A DNA stretch of 64,000 nt from Pycnococcus provasolii (GCA_938743325.2 OW568864.1:310001-374000); one strand, 5' to 3'; counted from the stretch's first letter, positions 20,561 through 29,957 are shown. Numbers and translations are program-made. Notes: a model not told the origin generated them from the sequence alone.

Positions 20561-21547
20561 ATGCCTGTCGAAACGCGAGGTGCGACTTCGTCTGCACGCG
20601 CATACGAGGCGTTGCGCCTTTGCTTTTTCCCGTGGCAGCGCGAACGCAGACTCGGGAAAGTGCGTGAGCGGGCGCAGGAAGCAGCGCGGTACTCGATTCC
20701 TCTTTCTTCGGGGTCGTTTCACTCTTTGGCGCTGAGACGCAACGGGAGTGTCGCGTGCTGGGGAATAGACAACCGCTTCGGCCAGACACCTCCTGACGGC
20801 GTGGACGGCGACTTCGTCGAAATCGCAGCAGGCAATGTTCACTCGCTCGCGCTTCGACGCGACGGAAATGTCGCGTGCTGGGGCTCGAACTACCACGGCC
20901 AGGCACCTCCCGACGGCGTCGAGGGCGACTTTGTCGCGATCGCTGCGGGTGGCGCACATTCGCTAGCGTTGACACGCAACGGCAGTCTCGCGTGCTGGGG
21001 CTGGAACGAAGACGGCCAGGCGCCTCCCGACGGCGTCGACGGCGACTTCATCGCGATCGCTGCCGGTGGTCGACACTCGCTAGCGTTGAGACGCAACGGC
21101 AGCGTCGCGTGCTGGGGATGGAACCACTACTACGGCCAGGCGCCTCCCGACGGCGTCGACGGCGCCTTCATCGCGATCGCCGCAGGTAGCGAACACTCTT
21201 TGGCACTTCGCCAAAACGGAAGCATCGCGTGCTGGGGTGGCAACTACCACGGCCAGGCGCCTCCCGACGGCGTCGACTGGGGTGGCAACTACCACGGCCA
21301 GGCGCCTCCCGACGGCGCCTTCATCGCGATCGCCGCAGGTGACATACACTCTTTGGCACTTCGCCAAAACGGAAGCATCGTGTGCTGGGGCCCCAACCAC
21401 GACGGCCGGGCGCCTCCCGACGGCGTCGACGGCGACTTCGTTGCGATCGCCGGGGGTTCCCATCATTCGATGGCGCTTCGACGCGACGGCAGTATCGCGT
21501 ACTGGGGCAACATCGGCCTGGCGCCTCCCGACGGTGTCTTTGGATGA
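20561..21547 (+). CDS. RCC1-like repeat protein
   Basis: 328 residues from the ATG at 20561. A basic ~45-residue start precedes about seven tandem repeats of roughly 39 residues. Each has a HSLALR core, a NGSVACWG core and GQAPPDGVDGDF spacing, i.e. RCC1/BLIP-II-type propeller blades. Repeats are near-identical at DNA level, so expansion is recent. One extra short unit (WGGNYHGQAPPDG twice, about 21235-21315) looks like slippage or unequal exchange. No guanine-exchange partner or localisation signal is evident; the function is unknown beyond a likely protein-binding propeller. Confidence 0.85.
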   Translation: MPVETRGATSSARAYEALRLCFFPWQRERRLGKVRERAQEAARYSIPLSSGSFHSLALRRNGSVACWGIDNRFGQTPPDGVDGDFVEIAAGNVHSLALRRDGNVACWGSNYHGQAPPDGVEGDFVAIAAGGAHSLALTRNGSLACWGWNEDGQAPPDGVDGDFIAIAAGGRHSLALRRNGSVACWGWNHYYGQAPPDGVDGAFIAIAAGSEHSLALRQNGSIACWGGNYHGQAPPDGVDWGGNYHGQAPPDGAFIAIAAGDIHSLALRQNGSIVCWGPNHDGRAPPDGVDGDFVAIAGGSHHSMALRRDGSIAYWGNIGLAPPDGVFG

Positions 21548-21692
21548 GTTTTATACATAACATGTGATATGTAAACCGTAAGAGATGTGAAAGTTTTGCA
21601 TTTTATTGATTTGATTCGTTACTGCTCATTCTCCTCGCCTTCTTCCTCCCCACTCCTTTCCACAACACTTCCTCATCACGCATCAGCGACAA

Positions 21693-22650
21693 TCAGCTAT
21701 CGTTGAAGTGGATCGCGCCGCTATTCCACACGACCTGAAACGTTGCGAACATGAGTCCGATAGACGCGGCGAAAGAGAGCACGATGACCACCTGCGTTAT
21801 GGTGATTCGCTGCCACCACGGCACGTCGGCAGCGAAGTCCGGATCCTCCTCACGTAGACGCGCGCGAATGCTGTCGTCCATCGACAGTCCATCTCGCAGC
21901 GGCTGGCCGAGCTCTCGCTTGCCGCCTGCTGCTGGCGGTGCCTCTCCAAATGGACTGGATGTGGTTGGCGTTGTTGGCGCGGCGCCGAACGGGCTCGCGG
22001 GCGGCGCGGCGCCGAACGGGCTTGCGGGCGGCGCGGCGCCGAACGGGCTCGCGGGCGGCGCATCGCCGAACGGGCTCGCGGGTGTCGACGACGATGACGT
22101 GGTTTCTGTTTCTGCACCGAACGGCTTGCTGAATGCGTCTTCGGATGTCGCTTTGTCGAGTGAAGCGGCGTCGAGCGAGTCTAGGTCTGGTGCCGCTGAA
22201 CTTTGCAGTTTCGCTTTTGCCTGTTCTTTTTCTTTTGATTCTGGCGAAGGTTCATCCGCCGACGACGTTTCTTCTCCCGAACGCTGTTGTCGTTCGTCGT
22301 CGTATTCCTCGCCAGCGTCGTCCTCGCCGTCACCGTCGCTCTTGTTGTGTGCGCAGCTCAGCGATGAGCTTATCTTTTCTTCTGATTTCTTCTCTCGCCG
22401 TTTCGAATACACACGATATGTTCCTGAGCAGAATTTCGTTTTGCTCACCGAACCTGTCTCTCTCCGCGATGGCGTTTGCGAGCTGCGCTTTGAGCGCCGC
22501 CTCTGACGCGGCAAGTTTTTTGATTTGTTCCTCCGCCGTTGCTAGTCGCACTCGAAGTATTCCCGCGCCGTCTGCGTCACCACCAGGCTGCAACGAGGCG
22601 TCTGCTTCTCCAGCAGAGCCATACAGGTCGCCGTACAGGTCGTTCTCCAT
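21693..22650 (-). CDS. FLASH-like N-terminal coiled coil with C-terminal membrane tail (two exons inferred)
   Basis: The first frame runs from the ATG at 22650 to a stop at 22330. It carries MENDLYGDLYGSA and a coiled coil with NISCVFETAREEIRRKDKLI, which closely resembles the N-terminus of FLASH/CASP8AP2 (histone pre-mRNA processing). The second frame, ending at 21693, has no ATG near its start, so it must be joined to the first. It has four SPFG repeats and a C-terminal span (QVVIVLSFAASIGLMFATFQVVW). A GT-AG intron at 22333-22201 (133 nt) would join them to 274 residues; a sequencing or real frameshift is the alternative. The FLASH-like half suggests an RNA-processing role, and the tail suggests membrane anchoring. 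The combination is unusual and needs transcript support. Confidence 0.6.
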
Positions 22651-23394
22651 GCCCGACACAATACTTTACGATGCGGAGGGGAAACGTTTGGACGAACTTC
22701 CTCGGGAAAAAGAAAGCGGCCCCCCCGGGGGTTGGCCCCTCCTGATTGGCCCAGCTCCCGCGGAGCCCAGAGTGGAGAAGGGGTCGGACGCGCAATAATG
22801 ACCGGCCCGATGGGATTCGTGACGAATCGCATGCGGCACATTCCAATAGCGGTGGACCCGTCAATGCCCTCAATGCCGTTGCGTGCGAGTAAGAATATAC
22901 ATACAACAATAACTGTTTTTTTTTGTTTTTTTTTTGAAATTCTTTAAAAAACGTATTACACATTATAACTGGGTCCTCGGGACGAGGGGCCCGCCCCGTT
23001 TGGGCCCCTCTGTTACTTCGTAATATGCGCGTCGCTTCGCGCCGTTTCCTTCGGTAGTATGATTCCTGTTGAGATGGCTCGCAGGAGGCAAGAATAAAAT
23101 AGATGAGCCAGGTGTCAACTTTGGGATCCATAATTAAACGAGTTCTTGATACCATCTGGCCTCGGGAGTCGGGAGATAGCGTTGCCTCCGAGAGCGACGA
23201 CGTTGACGGAAAACTGACGCGGCGAGAACGACGAGATTGACGCAAGCTAGTCGCGAGTTCTGATCGAGCGTAATACTATGTTACAATACTTGCGCCAGCA
23301 CCACCACCTTCCGCACCACGAACAGCGACCCCAGCGTCTCGGAGCCTGCTCGTTAGTAGATTAGCGCCACGGTTATACCTGGGCGCAAAGCGTT
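22651..23394. other. Intergenic region upstream of the FLASH-like gene
   Basis: Contains a T-rich run near 22915-22940 and a GC-rich inverted repeat around 22980-23010 (GAGGGGCCCG near GGGCCCCTC). A minus-strand frame at 22577-23245 has no recognisable features, so I do not call it. Confidence 0.4.
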
Positions 23395-23600
23395 ACGCGT
23401 AAAACGTTACTTGACGCGTGACGCGTCCCGTGACGCGTCATGACGCCCCCCCCTCGCCGGCTTGACGCGTCACGAATAACCCTGGTCGGGGAATTTGGTC
23501 GGGGATTGGTTTAGGGGTTTGCCGTCACACGTGACGCGTAAAACGTTACTTGACGCGTGACGCGTCACGTGACGCGTCATGACGCCCCCCCCCTCCGGCG
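23395..23600 (+). repeat. Direct repeat pair rich in ACGCGT
   Basis: A ~66-bp unit occurs at 23395-23460 and again at 23533-23600. It holds ACGCGTAAAACGTTACTTG, several GACGCGTCA palindromes and an 8-9 nt C run. The two copies differ by few bases and are ~139 bp apart. The stop codon of the next minus-strand gene falls inside the second copy. Confidence 0.85.
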
Positions 23601-24231
23601 TGACGGCGTAAATGCCCACCTATAGCCACGGTGCTCGTTATCATCGAACCATGCCAGGACTTCATCCAAGCCATCTTTCCCATCATCGTCTTGGATCGTC
23701 CGCAACTCCAACTCCTTCCAGTGCTCGGCTAGAGCTAGGCGACCTTTTGCAGCATCACCTTTGGGAGAGTAGCACAAGCGTTCCTCAGATATCGATAGCT
23801 CGTCGAAAAATATGCAGCATGGTGAGTCCACCGGTATTGACGATCTGCTCTTCCTCCTCCTCCTCCTCATCACGCGCAATTATGAGCTCCGCGATCCGCG
23901 ATAGCGGTATCGCTTCGTGCTCGACTAACCACGCATCCTCGGCTCGTTTGACATCTCTGTGATCAGCGTCAATCGACAAACCAATTGCCAATGCGCGATT
24001 TTCCCACGTCGACTCCGTCAACTTGGAGCCCCTCCGACGGCAGAGAAGCATTGCTCGCTTCCTATGAGCGGTGTCTGCGTCGTCGGCCAACTGAGGCTTG
24101 TGCCTAACCCCATACTCGCGAGCAGCTCGGACGACGTCATTGGCATCCATCGTAAGATAATTCGGCGTGAAGTAGTCGGTGGCGGAAGCGGATGCTGCTC
24201 CTACCCGTTCGGAACGCCGCTGGTGCGCCAT
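23577..24231 (-). CDS. Hypothetical protein, two overlapping frames (intron or frameshift)
   Basis: The first frame begins at the ATG at 24231 (MAHQRRSERVG) and ends at 23785. A second frame on the same strand continues to 23577 (with SEERLCYSPKGDAAKGRLAL and DEVLAWFDDNEHRGYRW). Both look coding (charged, helical), and the first ends in a Glu run. A GT-AG removal of 43 nt (23841-23799) would restore one frame; slippage in the GAG run is the alternative. I recognise no family. The basic, helical character would suit a small DNA-binding protein of a mobile element or a host orphan, but nothing shows either. Confidence 0.4.
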
Positions 24232-24310
24232 TACTGATCACTTGGGTTAGTTATCCTTTGTTTGCACCGAAACTCAGAACCCCCTTTCTCAGACTCCCTT
24301 TTTCGGAAAG

Positions 24311-24356
24311 TTCGGGGATATGTATTCTTAGGGCGCTAAGAATACATATCCCCGAA
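24311..24356. repeat. Perfect 21-bp inverted repeat with 4-nt loop
   Basis: Arms 24311-24331 and 24336-24356 are exact reverse complements; the loop is GGCG. The arm starts TTCGGGGATATG. It lies about 80 bp upstream of the ATG of the minus-strand orphan gene and is flanked by two near copies of GACTCCCTTTTTCGGA. It could be a regulatory palindrome, a cruciform or a transposon remnant. Confidence 0.9.
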
Positions 24357-25062
24357 TCGACTCCCCCTTTTCGGAGTCCTTTCTACCGACCATGACACCG
24401 GTCAGCCTGAAGCAGGCCAACCCCGCTCTAGGTTATTCCCCCCCTGGTTTTTTCGTAAGAAATTGACAGATGCGCGCAGAAGCACGCGCCACCGCGTAGA
24501 CGTTGTCGATAAGTAGTCGTCGTCAGTCGCCTGAGACGCCACGAGCACCTAGATACCGGCGCGCCAGTCTTCTCCGAGCCATGTCGCGCGCCAGCAGGTC
24601 GATGAGTGGTCTCGGAAGCCCAGTTTGTCGGTAAGAATGGTGGTGGCGGTTGTTGGCGATCATGGAGATGAGCACCACGCACACACGAGCGCCCATGAGC
24701 GCCCATGAGCGTTGTCGTTGTCAGCAGGGACCCTAGAGAAGCCAACAGAGTCCCTGCTACGCTCATGCGCGCTCGTATGGCGACTACTCCCCATCTACCG
24801 AACTCCCCAATTCCTCGACTTAGCACAACGGGCGGGGAATCCGCCATGTGCGTTCCCCGTGTCGAAACTCTCTCAGATCTCGACCTACGCGGCGACAACT
24901 GACAGGTCTGCCTGGACTGTGCAACCTTTGGTGCAGGCCCTGGGAGCTCATTCGCGCGACGCGCGACGCCATGGCGAAGCTCCGACCTGTAGCCACCGAC
25001 CATGCCTCCGGGGCCCCGACCTGGAGCTCCGACCAAAGCCTTTTGTCCAGGGCCCCGTTCAA

Positions 25063-25094
<32 letters not shown>

Positions 25095-25223
25095 TTTGGT
25101 TCCGCACGGCATGTGCCAGAAGTGACCAAAACCCTAGCCCGGTTCCGTGGTGTCAAAAGAGCCCGCTTATGTGGGCGGGCCATTATGAACCGTAACCCTA
25201 CTGTAACCCTAACCGCTGTTCTG
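24357..25223. other. Intergenic region with a long G run
   Basis: Holds a run of about 29 G (25063-25091) and, at 25194-25214, two AACCCTA-type telo-box motifs just before the inferred start of the LRR gene. A 333-codon minus-strand frame here looks like chance and is not called. Confidence 0.45.
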
Positions 25224-26849
25224 ATGATTGGGTTTGGAAAGGGAGACACGAGACAGGTACACGAGACGTATTTATTGTTAATTATCCCGCCAGGAGGGGA
25301 CCTGTCTCCCCCTTCTAGTAGCAGGGGGGGGCGCGTTACTCTGCCCCTTCTGCCGCGTGCCTTTTCCCTCCCCCCCGCCATTCCAGGCGCAGGCGGCGGC
25401 TGCCGCCGCGGCGGGCGGCGACGAGACATCCGCCGCCAACGCCGCGGCGCAGGCGCGAAAAAGCGTGATGGAGGAGCGCGAGGCGAGGCTTGAGCGCACG
25501 AGGCTCAAGTTCCACGAGAGCATCCACTCGCAGCTGTACAGCGACGAGGATGACTTTAACTTCTTCAACCGGATCAAGGAGCAGATCAAGGAGATCAACA
25601 ACAAGATCGAAGTTGCACAGGCTGCTTTCACGCACCAGGAGCTGCTGCTGACGAATATCCTGTGCGTTGACCCTGGCGCGGAGGTGAGCCAGCACCTGAT
25701 CTTGCCGTACCTGCATGGTGCGCCACCGCCATTGCCAACGACGAGGAGTGGGCGACAGAGCATCACAGCTCTGCCGTGCCGACTCACAGCTCTGCCGTGC
25801 AACCTCACAGCTCTGCCGTGCCGACTCACAGCTCTGCCGCGCCGACTCACAGCTCTGCCGTGCCGACTCACAGCCCTGCCGCGCCGCCTCACAGCTCTGC
25901 CGCGCCGCCTCACAGCCCTGCCGCGCCGCCTCACAGCTCTGCCGTGCCGCCTCACACCACCGCCGCCGCCGCCGCCGCAGCAGCAGCAGCAGCAGCAGGG
26001 CGAGGAGGGATTCGTCACGCCCCCGCCTCCGTCGGCGGTGGCTGCGCGCGAACGAACGGCATCCTTAAAGCAAGAGCTCGTCGAAGAGGCGGCGTCGACG
26101 CAGAAGGCGTCGGAGTCTCCGACGACGAACCACGGCGACTTGGCGGGAGGGCCGACAGCGCGGCAGACGCTGTACCAAAAGGCGAAGCTCCTGTCGGATG
26201 TCAAGGTGGGCACGGTGAAGGAGTTTCGCAAGCTCATGGGTCCCGACTGGACGGGAAAACGCGGCGACGCCCTTCTCGTTCTCGTCGAGGACCGGCCGAC
26301 GAACGACGTCAGGGGGGGGCGCTTGGTACGCTCGACCTCTCCGCGCGTGGTCTGCAGGACTGCCCGCGCCTGCAAGGATACATTCGCCTCCAGGTGCTCG
26401 ACCTCTCCCACAACATCATCCAGCAGGTGCATCGGTCCGTTTGGGCGCTCAAGAATCTTCGTAAGCTTTCTCTGCGCCGCACTGGACTTCTCAAGCTGCC
26501 GGAGCAAGTCGGCCGCTTACGAAAACTGAGCAGCTTGGACATTGGAGAGAACTCCATCCACACGCTTCCGCTGACGCTGTCGCGTTTCGTCAGCCTTATC
26601 GTCAAGCTTAAGCTTGACGGGAACCCGCTCATCTTCCCACCACTCAGAATCTGCGAGGCGACGGGTGACGACACCGTGGACGCATTTCGTGTGCTCGCGT
26701 ACCTGCGCAATCACTCGCGCATGCTTGCGGGCCTGCCCGGTGGGGTGAGCGTGGCAAGAAAGCACGGCGCACAAGCTACCCAGCTTCGTGTGCTGCTAGT
26801 TGGTGAGCACACAGCCGCCGACTCGTTTAGACCCCAAAAAGCGGTTTAG
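25224..26849 (+). CDS. Leucine-rich-repeat protein with Roc-like P-loop start; frame broken by a G run
   Basis: Probable exon 1 is 25224-25256 (MIGFGKGDTRQ), then intron 25257-25386 ending CATTCCAG, then a frame with RLKFHESIHSQLYSDEDD. A 21-bp minisatellite (25763-25962) follows. The second half holds LRRs: LGTLDLSARGLQDCP, LQVLDLSHNIIQQV, LRKLSLRRTGLLKLP and LSSLDIGENSIHTLP, then LRVLLVGE, the usual start of a Roc/Ras-like GTPase. The two halves are one base out of phase at a run of eight G (26312-26319); one more G restores the LRR frame. A GTGAGC donor-like site follows LLVG, so the gene may be spliced further; otherwise it ends at 26849. It may be a truncated Roco-type gene. Confidence 0.55.
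25763..25962 (+). repeat. 21-bp coding minisatellite
   Basis: About nine copies of a unit like AGCTCTGCCGTGCCGACTCAC. It encodes LTALPCR repeats in the frame of the upstream exon. Because the unit is a multiple of three it stays open in other frames too. It lacks unique spacers, so it is not a CRISPR array. Confidence 0.85.
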
Positions 26850-26885
26850 GGACGCGTTTTTTCGTCCCTAAACTGTTTAGGGACG
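26844..26885. repeat. Short inverted/direct repeat GTTTAGGGACG
   Basis: GTTTAGGGACG occurs at 26844-26854 and 26875-26885 and in reverse complement at 26863-26873, allowing an 11-bp hairpin. It overlaps the end of the LRR frame and precedes the Gdown1-like micro-ORF. Confidence 0.8.
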
Positions 26886-26908
26886 TTTTCTCGGAATAGC
26901 GGGGGAGG

Positions 26909-27076
26909 ATGGTTCGCGCACTGCGCGAAGAGCTTGCAAAGCAGGAGATGCTGCTTGCAAACAAGAGCTTAGTCGCGATTCTTCCTGATCGTGGTGAGAA
27001 AATAAGGCGCAAGTGTCTGAGTCTGAAGGAGAAGCTCGAGAAGAATACTGTTGATGTGTTAGTATCTTTTTTTTAG
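26909..27076 (+). CDS. Gdown1/POLR2M-like micro-ORF
   Basis: 55 residues from the ATG at 26909 (an in-frame stop lies just upstream at 26897) to TAG at 27074-27076. The sequence LREELAKQEMLLANKSLVAI then LPDRGEKI matches the N-terminal motif of POLR2M/GRINL1A (Gdown1), where LREML-KQERLL is followed by LPDKGKKI. In animals Gdown1 binds RNA polymerase II and blocks TFIIF. Only this motif is present here, so it is either a very short gene, one exon of a larger one or a fragment. It is convergent with the 953-residue gene, 19 bp away. Confidence 0.5.
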   Translation: MVRALREELAKQEMLLANKSLVAILPDRGEKIRRKCLSLKEKLEKNTVDVLVSFF

Positions 27077-27095
27077 AAAAGTTTTTTACTCCACC

Positions 27096-29957
27096 TCACG
27101 CCTCCAATTCTAATCGGAAGAAGTTCTTGATGCTCAGTTTGAGCTCGTCAAACTTGTCGAAGAAACGTCTTGTTTGACACACCAGTTTGTTCGGCTCTCG
27201 TGGATTCAGGTATTCATGCACAGCATTCTGATAATTCCCTGCGAATTTCATCCTCTTCGCAGACGGGGCGCTTCCATCCAACATGTGCCTGGCGAGCATG
27301 TACCTCTCGTCCTCCTTAGGACGGTACTCTTCGTGGTTGCAAAGCCGTGCATTCACCTGCATGAGCGCTGCAAGACATGTGTTCTTGCGTTGACGCAAAC
27401 ACTCAGCACAGGCTTCAAGGTCGATGGAGATGAGGTCGTGTTCACTCTCCCGGGTTGCACAGAAGTCATTTAGGTTCGCTTCGCTCCTTTCTTTCAGAGA
27501 CACGAAGTGCAGCTTGTGCTGAAGAGGCCAGCGCAGGATCAAGGCAGGTGCCATGATCTTCCAGCCTTGCTTCAAGTAGAAGGATAACGCTGTGAAACCA
27601 TGCCTTCCGTGCACAAAGTCAGTTGTTCCCTCCTCAAAGTTCGAAAAAACAGTCGCTGCCCTTTTCGACCCACGCGAGTGAGCCTCAAGGAGAGCCGCAG
27701 TAAGCACATGCGATGCGTGCTTTGGCGACACGCCGAGCGCACCGACGAACATGTCGCCTTGATATTCAGGTGCTGTACCAAGCACAGCAAGATAGCAGGT
27801 GCGGTCCGCGTCGTACATGTTCATCTCCTTCGTGATGCTGTCCAACCGAGTAGCATCCACCGCGGGAGGAACTCGAATAGCCGCGAGGCTTATGAAGGTG
27901 TCGCTTGCGTCCGGACCGTCAGCACGAGCACTTTCACGAGCATTCGCACCAGCACCAGGCGCATCGTCACGCTTGCGCTTGCGTGACGGCGCGTACGTGA
28001 TGGCAATGACGAGCGTCTCGTTCGCGTCCACCTCAAGTGCTGACGGTCGGGAGTACTGGGGAAGTACTGACGCGATTGTCTTGGCCCAAGCTGCTTGAAG
28101 CCACGGGTACTTCTGCATGAGCTCTCCGCACGTGCGAGGGCGCGAGCTGTCACTGTCAACGACAAGGTGCAGTCGGGCGTTGAGCGTTGCGCGCAATTCT
28201 TCCGCGCCGAAGAGTACCATGGGGGACTCCACGTGACCCTCCGCGGCCATGCGTGCGAGCTGTTTGCTGCTGAAGAAGCCGTGAACACCAGTTCCGAGCA
28301 TCTTCTTCGTGAATGGCTTGGGCCGTTCCATGACCCAGACATTGCCCTCAACGTCGTCGGAAACGGCAAAGGCGTCGTCGATGGTGCTCTGATCCTTCTT
28401 CTTCCATTTGAACTGGAACTTGAACGTTGCCGGAAGTCCCGAGCCACTGAGCAACTCGCGAGTCGGGTTTGGCACCGCGACATGCGCGAACGTTCGTTGC
28501 GCAACCATTTTGACGTTCCACAAGAGACCCTGCTCGTATTCAGACATGCACGCGTCCCTTGCCTCCGACTTCCTCGTCGAGCGTTCCGTCCTCGGCTTCG
28601 CTCTCGCTGGCGCAGAACTGAAGTGGCAGAGCTGGAATACTTCGTTTCCATCAGACGACAGCTTTTTATGGAACGCTCCCTTGCGCTGAACAGCGGTGAG
28701 ACGTCGCGCAACGTTCGGCATCGCAAGGCTGTACCCGTCGGCTTCCACAGCCATCATCCATAGGTGGTCGAGGACGATGCGGCGGAGGATGATGAGGAAT
28801 TCGTCCACGTCGCGCTTCACAACCACGTGGTCCATGCTTATCCCTGCGAGGCGGCGTAGGGCGTCGAGGAGCTCACTATGACACTGCAAGCCCGCCCAAC
28901 CGATCAAGTGCACGAGCTGCGCGACGTGCGCACGATCAGCCTCGGCTTCGACGAAAGAAAGTACAGTTTTGCGCCACCTCTCAGGAAAGCGGGCAGGATC
29001 CCTGTCCAACCAACCCTTATCGTCAAGCAAGCTCCAAAATGCCGCGAGGTACTTCCACGTCCAATCGATTCCCTCGAACCTCTGGGCGACATGAGGAACG
29101 AGGAGCGGTGCGGCTTCATCATCGCGAGCGTCACTTGCAGCGGTTGCGGCAGCGTGACTTGGAGCGGTTGCGGCAGCGTGACTTGGAGCGGTTGCGGCAG
29201 CGTGACTTGGAGCGGTTGCGGCAGCGTCACTTGCAGCGGTTGCGGCAGCGAGTTGGGCATCGGAACGTGGTGGGCACGTAAGCCGCACCAAGTCCTCCCT
29301 CATGTGAGCTAGAAGAGAGTGCCCAAGCGAACAGTGTTGCAGCTCATGCGTTCGGGAGTTCTTGGGGAACTCCGAAATCCAATGTTCGTTGCCACCGCCA
29401 AAGAACATGATCGGGACGTAGCGTGTTCGTGCACATCCGCCACCGGTGCAGCGAAGCACCATGCAGCACCCCCACGGCGGGCCGTCGTAGTTGGCGGACA
29501 GGCTGTTGTCCGACGCGTCCGTTCCGAACGGGAACGCGAACGCGTTACTGGTTTCCAACCACTGTTCCGCCGCGACAGCGCCGCTTCCTTCTAAAACAGC
29601 GCGGAAGGCGTCCTCCATCGCGACGTCCTTGAAAGGAACGTGCGACACCGCTGTGGCCTCCCAGCCCCCAAGTGGCACGACGAGTGCGCGCTTTTCCGCG
29701 TCGTCAACACCAAGGACGATGCGCTTGTCCACGGCCACAAGGGCACGTAGACGCGCATGACCAAGTGCGAGTTTGAGGTCGGAGGGAAGGTAGAGGTTGC
29801 CTTCACGATGCTGCTCCCTACCCTTGAGCATGTTCATCGTGAAGCCCTTGCTGGGGATCTCCGTGTTCTTGCGAGGGCGGTCGTCGTTCAAGGCGCGCTG
29901 CGACACTGCGACGATGTGCACCTCTGAGTACACAGAGAGCAATCGTTGCAGGCCCAT
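27096..29957 (-). CDS. Large unknown protein with possible GNAT-like segment
   Basis: 953 residues from the ATG at 29957, one uninterrupted frame. I recognise no full-length family. The N-terminal third has aromatic/Cys-rich stretches (PPWGCCMVLRCTGGGC, FFGGGNEHW). A 24-bp minisatellite (29131-29250) then encodes Ala-Thr-Pro-Ser-His repeats. The middle is helical with KFQFKWKKKDQS. Near the C-terminus CYLAVLGTAPEYQGDMFVGA and HGFTALSFYLKQGWKI faintly resemble the acetyl-CoA loop and C-terminal strand of GNAT acetyltransferases. The glycine-rich acetyl-CoA loop is not evident. No DDE, recombinase or helicase motif is seen. It lies divergent from the Fanzor nuclease, 426 bp apart. Confidence 0.7.
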   Translation of the reverse strand: MGLQRLLSVYSEVHIVAVSQRALNDDRPRKNTEIPSKGFTMNMLKGREQHREGNLYLPSDLKLALGHARLRALVAVDKRIVLGVDDAEKRALVVPLGGWEATAVSHVPFKDVAMEDAFRAVLEGSGAVAAEQWLETSNAFAFPFGTDASDNSLSANYDGPPWGCCMVLRCTGGGCARTRYVPIMFFGGGNEHWISEFPKNSRTHELQHCSLGHSLLAHMREDLVRLTCPPRSDAQLAAATAASDAAATAPSHAAATAPSHAAATAPSHAAATAASDARDDEAAPLLVPHVAQRFEGIDWTWKYLAAFWSLLDDKGWLDRDPARFPERWRKTVLSFVEAEADRAHVAQLVHLIGWAGLQCHSELLDALRRLAGISMDHVVVKRDVDEFLIILRRIVLDHLWMMAVEADGYSLAMPNVARRLTAVQRKGAFHKKLSSDGNEVFQLCHFSSAPARAKPRTERSTRKSEARDACMSEYEQGLLWNVKMVAQRTFAHVAVPNPTRELLSGSGLPATFKFQFKWKKKDQSTIDDAFAVSDDVEGNVWVMERPKPFTKKMLGTGVHGFFSSKQLARMAAEGHVESPMVLFGAEELRATLNARLHLVVDSDSSRPRTCGELMQKYPWLQAAWAKTIASVLPQYSRPSALEVDANETLVIAITYAPSRKRKRDDAPGAGANARESARADGPDASDTFISLAAIRVPPAVDATRLDSITKEMNMYDADRTCYLAVLGTAPEYQGDMFVGALGVSPKHASHVLTAALLEAHSRGSKRAATVFSNFEEGTTDFVHGRHGFTALSFYLKQGWKIMAPALILRWPLQHKLHFVSLKERSEANLNDFCATRESEHDLISIDLEACAECLRQRKNTCLAALMQVNARLCNHEEYRPKEDERYMLARHMLDGSAPSAKRMKFAGNYQNAVHEYLNPREPNKLVCQTRRFFDKFDELKLSIKNFFRLELEA
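29131..29250 (-). repeat. 24-bp coding minisatellite
   Basis: About five copies of a unit containing GCGGTTGCGGCAGCGTGACT on the plus strand, inside the 953-residue gene. The unit keeps frame and encodes an eight-residue Ala/Thr/Ser/His/Pro repeat. Confidence 0.85.

Noticed and set aside
22577-23245. 222-codon minus-strand frame upstream of the FLASH-like gene
   Set aside because: It overlaps the FLASH-like exon in another frame and runs through A/T tracts; no domain and no supported start.
24428-25429. 333-codon minus-strand frame
   Set aside because: It crosses a 29-nt G run and the promoter and first exon of the LRR gene on the other strand. The product is Pro/Arg/Gly-rich without recognisable domains.
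25763-25962. 21-bp repeats as a CRISPR array
   Set aside because: The units are directly adjacent without unique spacers and lie in a coding frame of a eukaryotic gene; likewise the 117-bp and 24-bp repeats.
27096-29957. 953-residue protein as a known transposase
   Set aside because: I could not find DDE/DDD spacing, a zinc-finger recombinase, tyrosine recombinase or Rep/helicase motifs. Kept as unknown.
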